The notes under the pieces were generated by a model that saw only the letters and a program-made list of their open reading frames with translations, made no database searches and had not been told where the DNA came from. 5,629 nucleotides of DNA, taken from positions 1 to 5,629 of the forward strand of contig CAZMRK010000612.1 in assembly GCA_964568355.1 (NCBI GenBank). The letters are read 5' to 3'. Source of the stretch: JAJPJX01 sp964568355. GTDB lineage: Bacteria > Acidobacteriota > Terriglobia > Bryobacterales > Bryobacteraceae. This document shows, one piece after another, positions 4,802-5,629 of the stretch (position 1 is its first letter; each line of letters opens with the position of its first letter). The position numbers and the translations under genes are program-made.

Positions 4802-5629
4802 TTACGCCGGCGACACGGTTACCCGGTGCGACTTGCCGTTCAGCTTGACTTCGTAGGTGGTGGTGGTCCGCACCGGGCCTTTGCCGTTGCCATTGCCCGG
4901 AGCCGAAGCCGCTGCCGGCTGCGCCGCGGGTGCATTGGGATCCTTGCCCAGGTTCTTGGGACCTTGCTCGCGGGTGGAGAAGAACTTCGGAGCCACCTGC
5001 GGGAACATGGCGTAGGTCAGGACGTCCTCGTCGCTGCCGTCGCAGCCCTTCAGTTGGAGGGCGGCCGCGCGAATGTCGTGCCACTCCGGCTTCAGCAGGT
5101 CGGCCGGCCGCGTGTTGATCGGCTGCTTGTTGGCCTGTTTGACCGCCAGCTCGATCACGTGGCGGTCGCGCCGGCCGATGGTCTCGCCGTAATAGCCCAG
5201 CATCAGATCGGCAAATTCGCCGGTCAGGACTTTGTAGCGCCCCATCATGACGTTAAAGACCGCCTGCGTACCCACGATCTGGCTGGAGGGGGTAACCAGC
5301 GGAGGATAGCCGGCATCTTTGCGCACGTTGGGAACCTCGGCCAGTACTTCCTGCAGGCGGTCGGCGGCTCCCTGTTGCTTGAGCTGGCTCTCCATATTCG
5401 AGATCATGCCGCCCGGAATCTGGCTGTCGAAAATAGCCGTATCGACTCCGGTGATATTGGACAGGAACTCCTTATAGCGGGGACGGACCTTGGCGAAATG
5501 ATTCTTGATGTGGAGCAGTCTCTGCTTGTCCAGCTTGGTCTCGTACCCGGTGCCTTCGAGCATCTCCACCAGGCTCTCGGTGGGGTTGTGGCCGGGCCCG
5601 AGGCTGAGGGAGCTGATCGCCGTATCCAC
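4802..5629 (-). CDS. Transcarboxylase 5S subunit (pyruvate/oxaloacetate carboxyltransferase), C-terminal part; cut by the right window edge
   Basis: The 5S subunit passes carboxyl from biotin to pyruvate, giving oxaloacetate. Only the last 275 codons are present. The frame is open at the edge, and the first codon (GTG, in VDTAISS) is internal, not a start. Visible motifs are SLGPGHNPTESLVEMLEGTG (8-27), SQIPGGMISNMESQL (69-83), PPLVTPSSQIVGTQAVFNV (109-127) and EDVLTYAMFPQVAPKFF (201-217), all of the PYC/OADA carboxylase domain. They match the Propionibacterium 5S sequence closely as I recall it. The metal-binding N-terminal TIM barrel, with its carbamylated lysine and His ligands, lies outside. 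After a Pro/Ala/Gly linker (about 230-252) the protein ends in a beta-hairpin-like TYEVKLNGKSHRVTV and stops with no biotinyl domain, as in 5S and unlike most OadA proteins. The biotin carrier is instead a separate downstream gene. Confidence 0.93.
   Translation of the reverse strand: MDTAISSLSLGPGHNPTESLVEMLEGTGYETKLDKQRLLHIKNHFAKVRPRYKEFLSNITGVDTAIFDSQIPGGMISNMESQLKQQGAADRLQEVLAEVPNVRKDAGYPPLVTPSSQIVGTQAVFNVMMGRYKVLTGEFADLMLGYYGETIGRRDRHVIELAVKQANKQPINTRPADLLKPEWHDIRAAALQLKGCDGSDEDVLTYAMFPQVAPKFFSTREQGPKNLGKDPNAPAAQPAAASAPGNGNGKGPVRTTTTYEVKLNGKSHRVTVSPA

Noticed and set aside
4596..5084. 162-codon minus-strand frame spanning the 5S end and 12S start
   Set aside because: It is an off-frame reading through two real genes, rich in Arg and Gly and without motifs.
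1..5629. Previously unknown defence, mobile or CRISPR-like system
   Set aside because: All sequence is accounted for by a metabolic operon with spacers of at most 72 nt. No direct-repeat array, transposase or phage gene is visible.

Overview
The window is a GC-rich bacterial segment (about 60% GC by eye). All seven supported genes lie on the minus strand, so transcription runs from the right edge to the left edge. In that order they encode: the C-terminal part of a transcarboxylase 5S (carboxyltransferase, OadA-like) subunit, cut by the right edge; a 12S carboxyltransferase subunit; a small protein with a coiled coil and an OadG/MmdD-like tail; a 1.3S biotin carrier; methylmalonyl-CoA epimerase; a short methylmalonyl-CoA mutase small subunit; and the N-terminal third of the mutase large subunit, cut by the left edge.

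The genes form one compact operon. Gaps are 72, 15 and 8 nt, followed by overlaps of 1 nt and 8 nt and a final gap of 3 nt. Several Shine-Dalgarno sequences lie in or at the stop of the preceding gene. No gene-free stretch exceeds 72 nt, and I see no RNA gene, insertion sequence, CRISPR array or convincing terminator.

Together the products match the methylmalonyl-CoA arm of the Wood-Werkman cycle. The mutase interconverts succinyl-CoA and (R)-methylmalonyl-CoA, and the epimerase interconverts the R and S forms. The transcarboxylase (12S, 1.3S and 5S) moves a carboxyl group from (S)-methylmalonyl-CoA to pyruvate without ATP, giving propionyl-CoA and oxaloacetate. All these steps are reversible, so the module could serve propionate formation or propionyl-CoA assimilation. 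No biotin carboxylase is in the window, which fits a transcarboxylase. A membrane decarboxylase beta subunit is also absent, but either could lie outside the window.

The host cannot be fixed from this segment. The proteins resemble the Propionibacterium transcarboxylase set as I remember it, but the extra small subunit and the short mutase small subunit do not fit that genus. A GC-rich soil or sediment lineage such as Acidobacteriota is a guess. The two least ordinary items are the soluble coiled-coil protein between 12S and 1.3S, and the mutase small subunit that seems to have lost part of its barrel.
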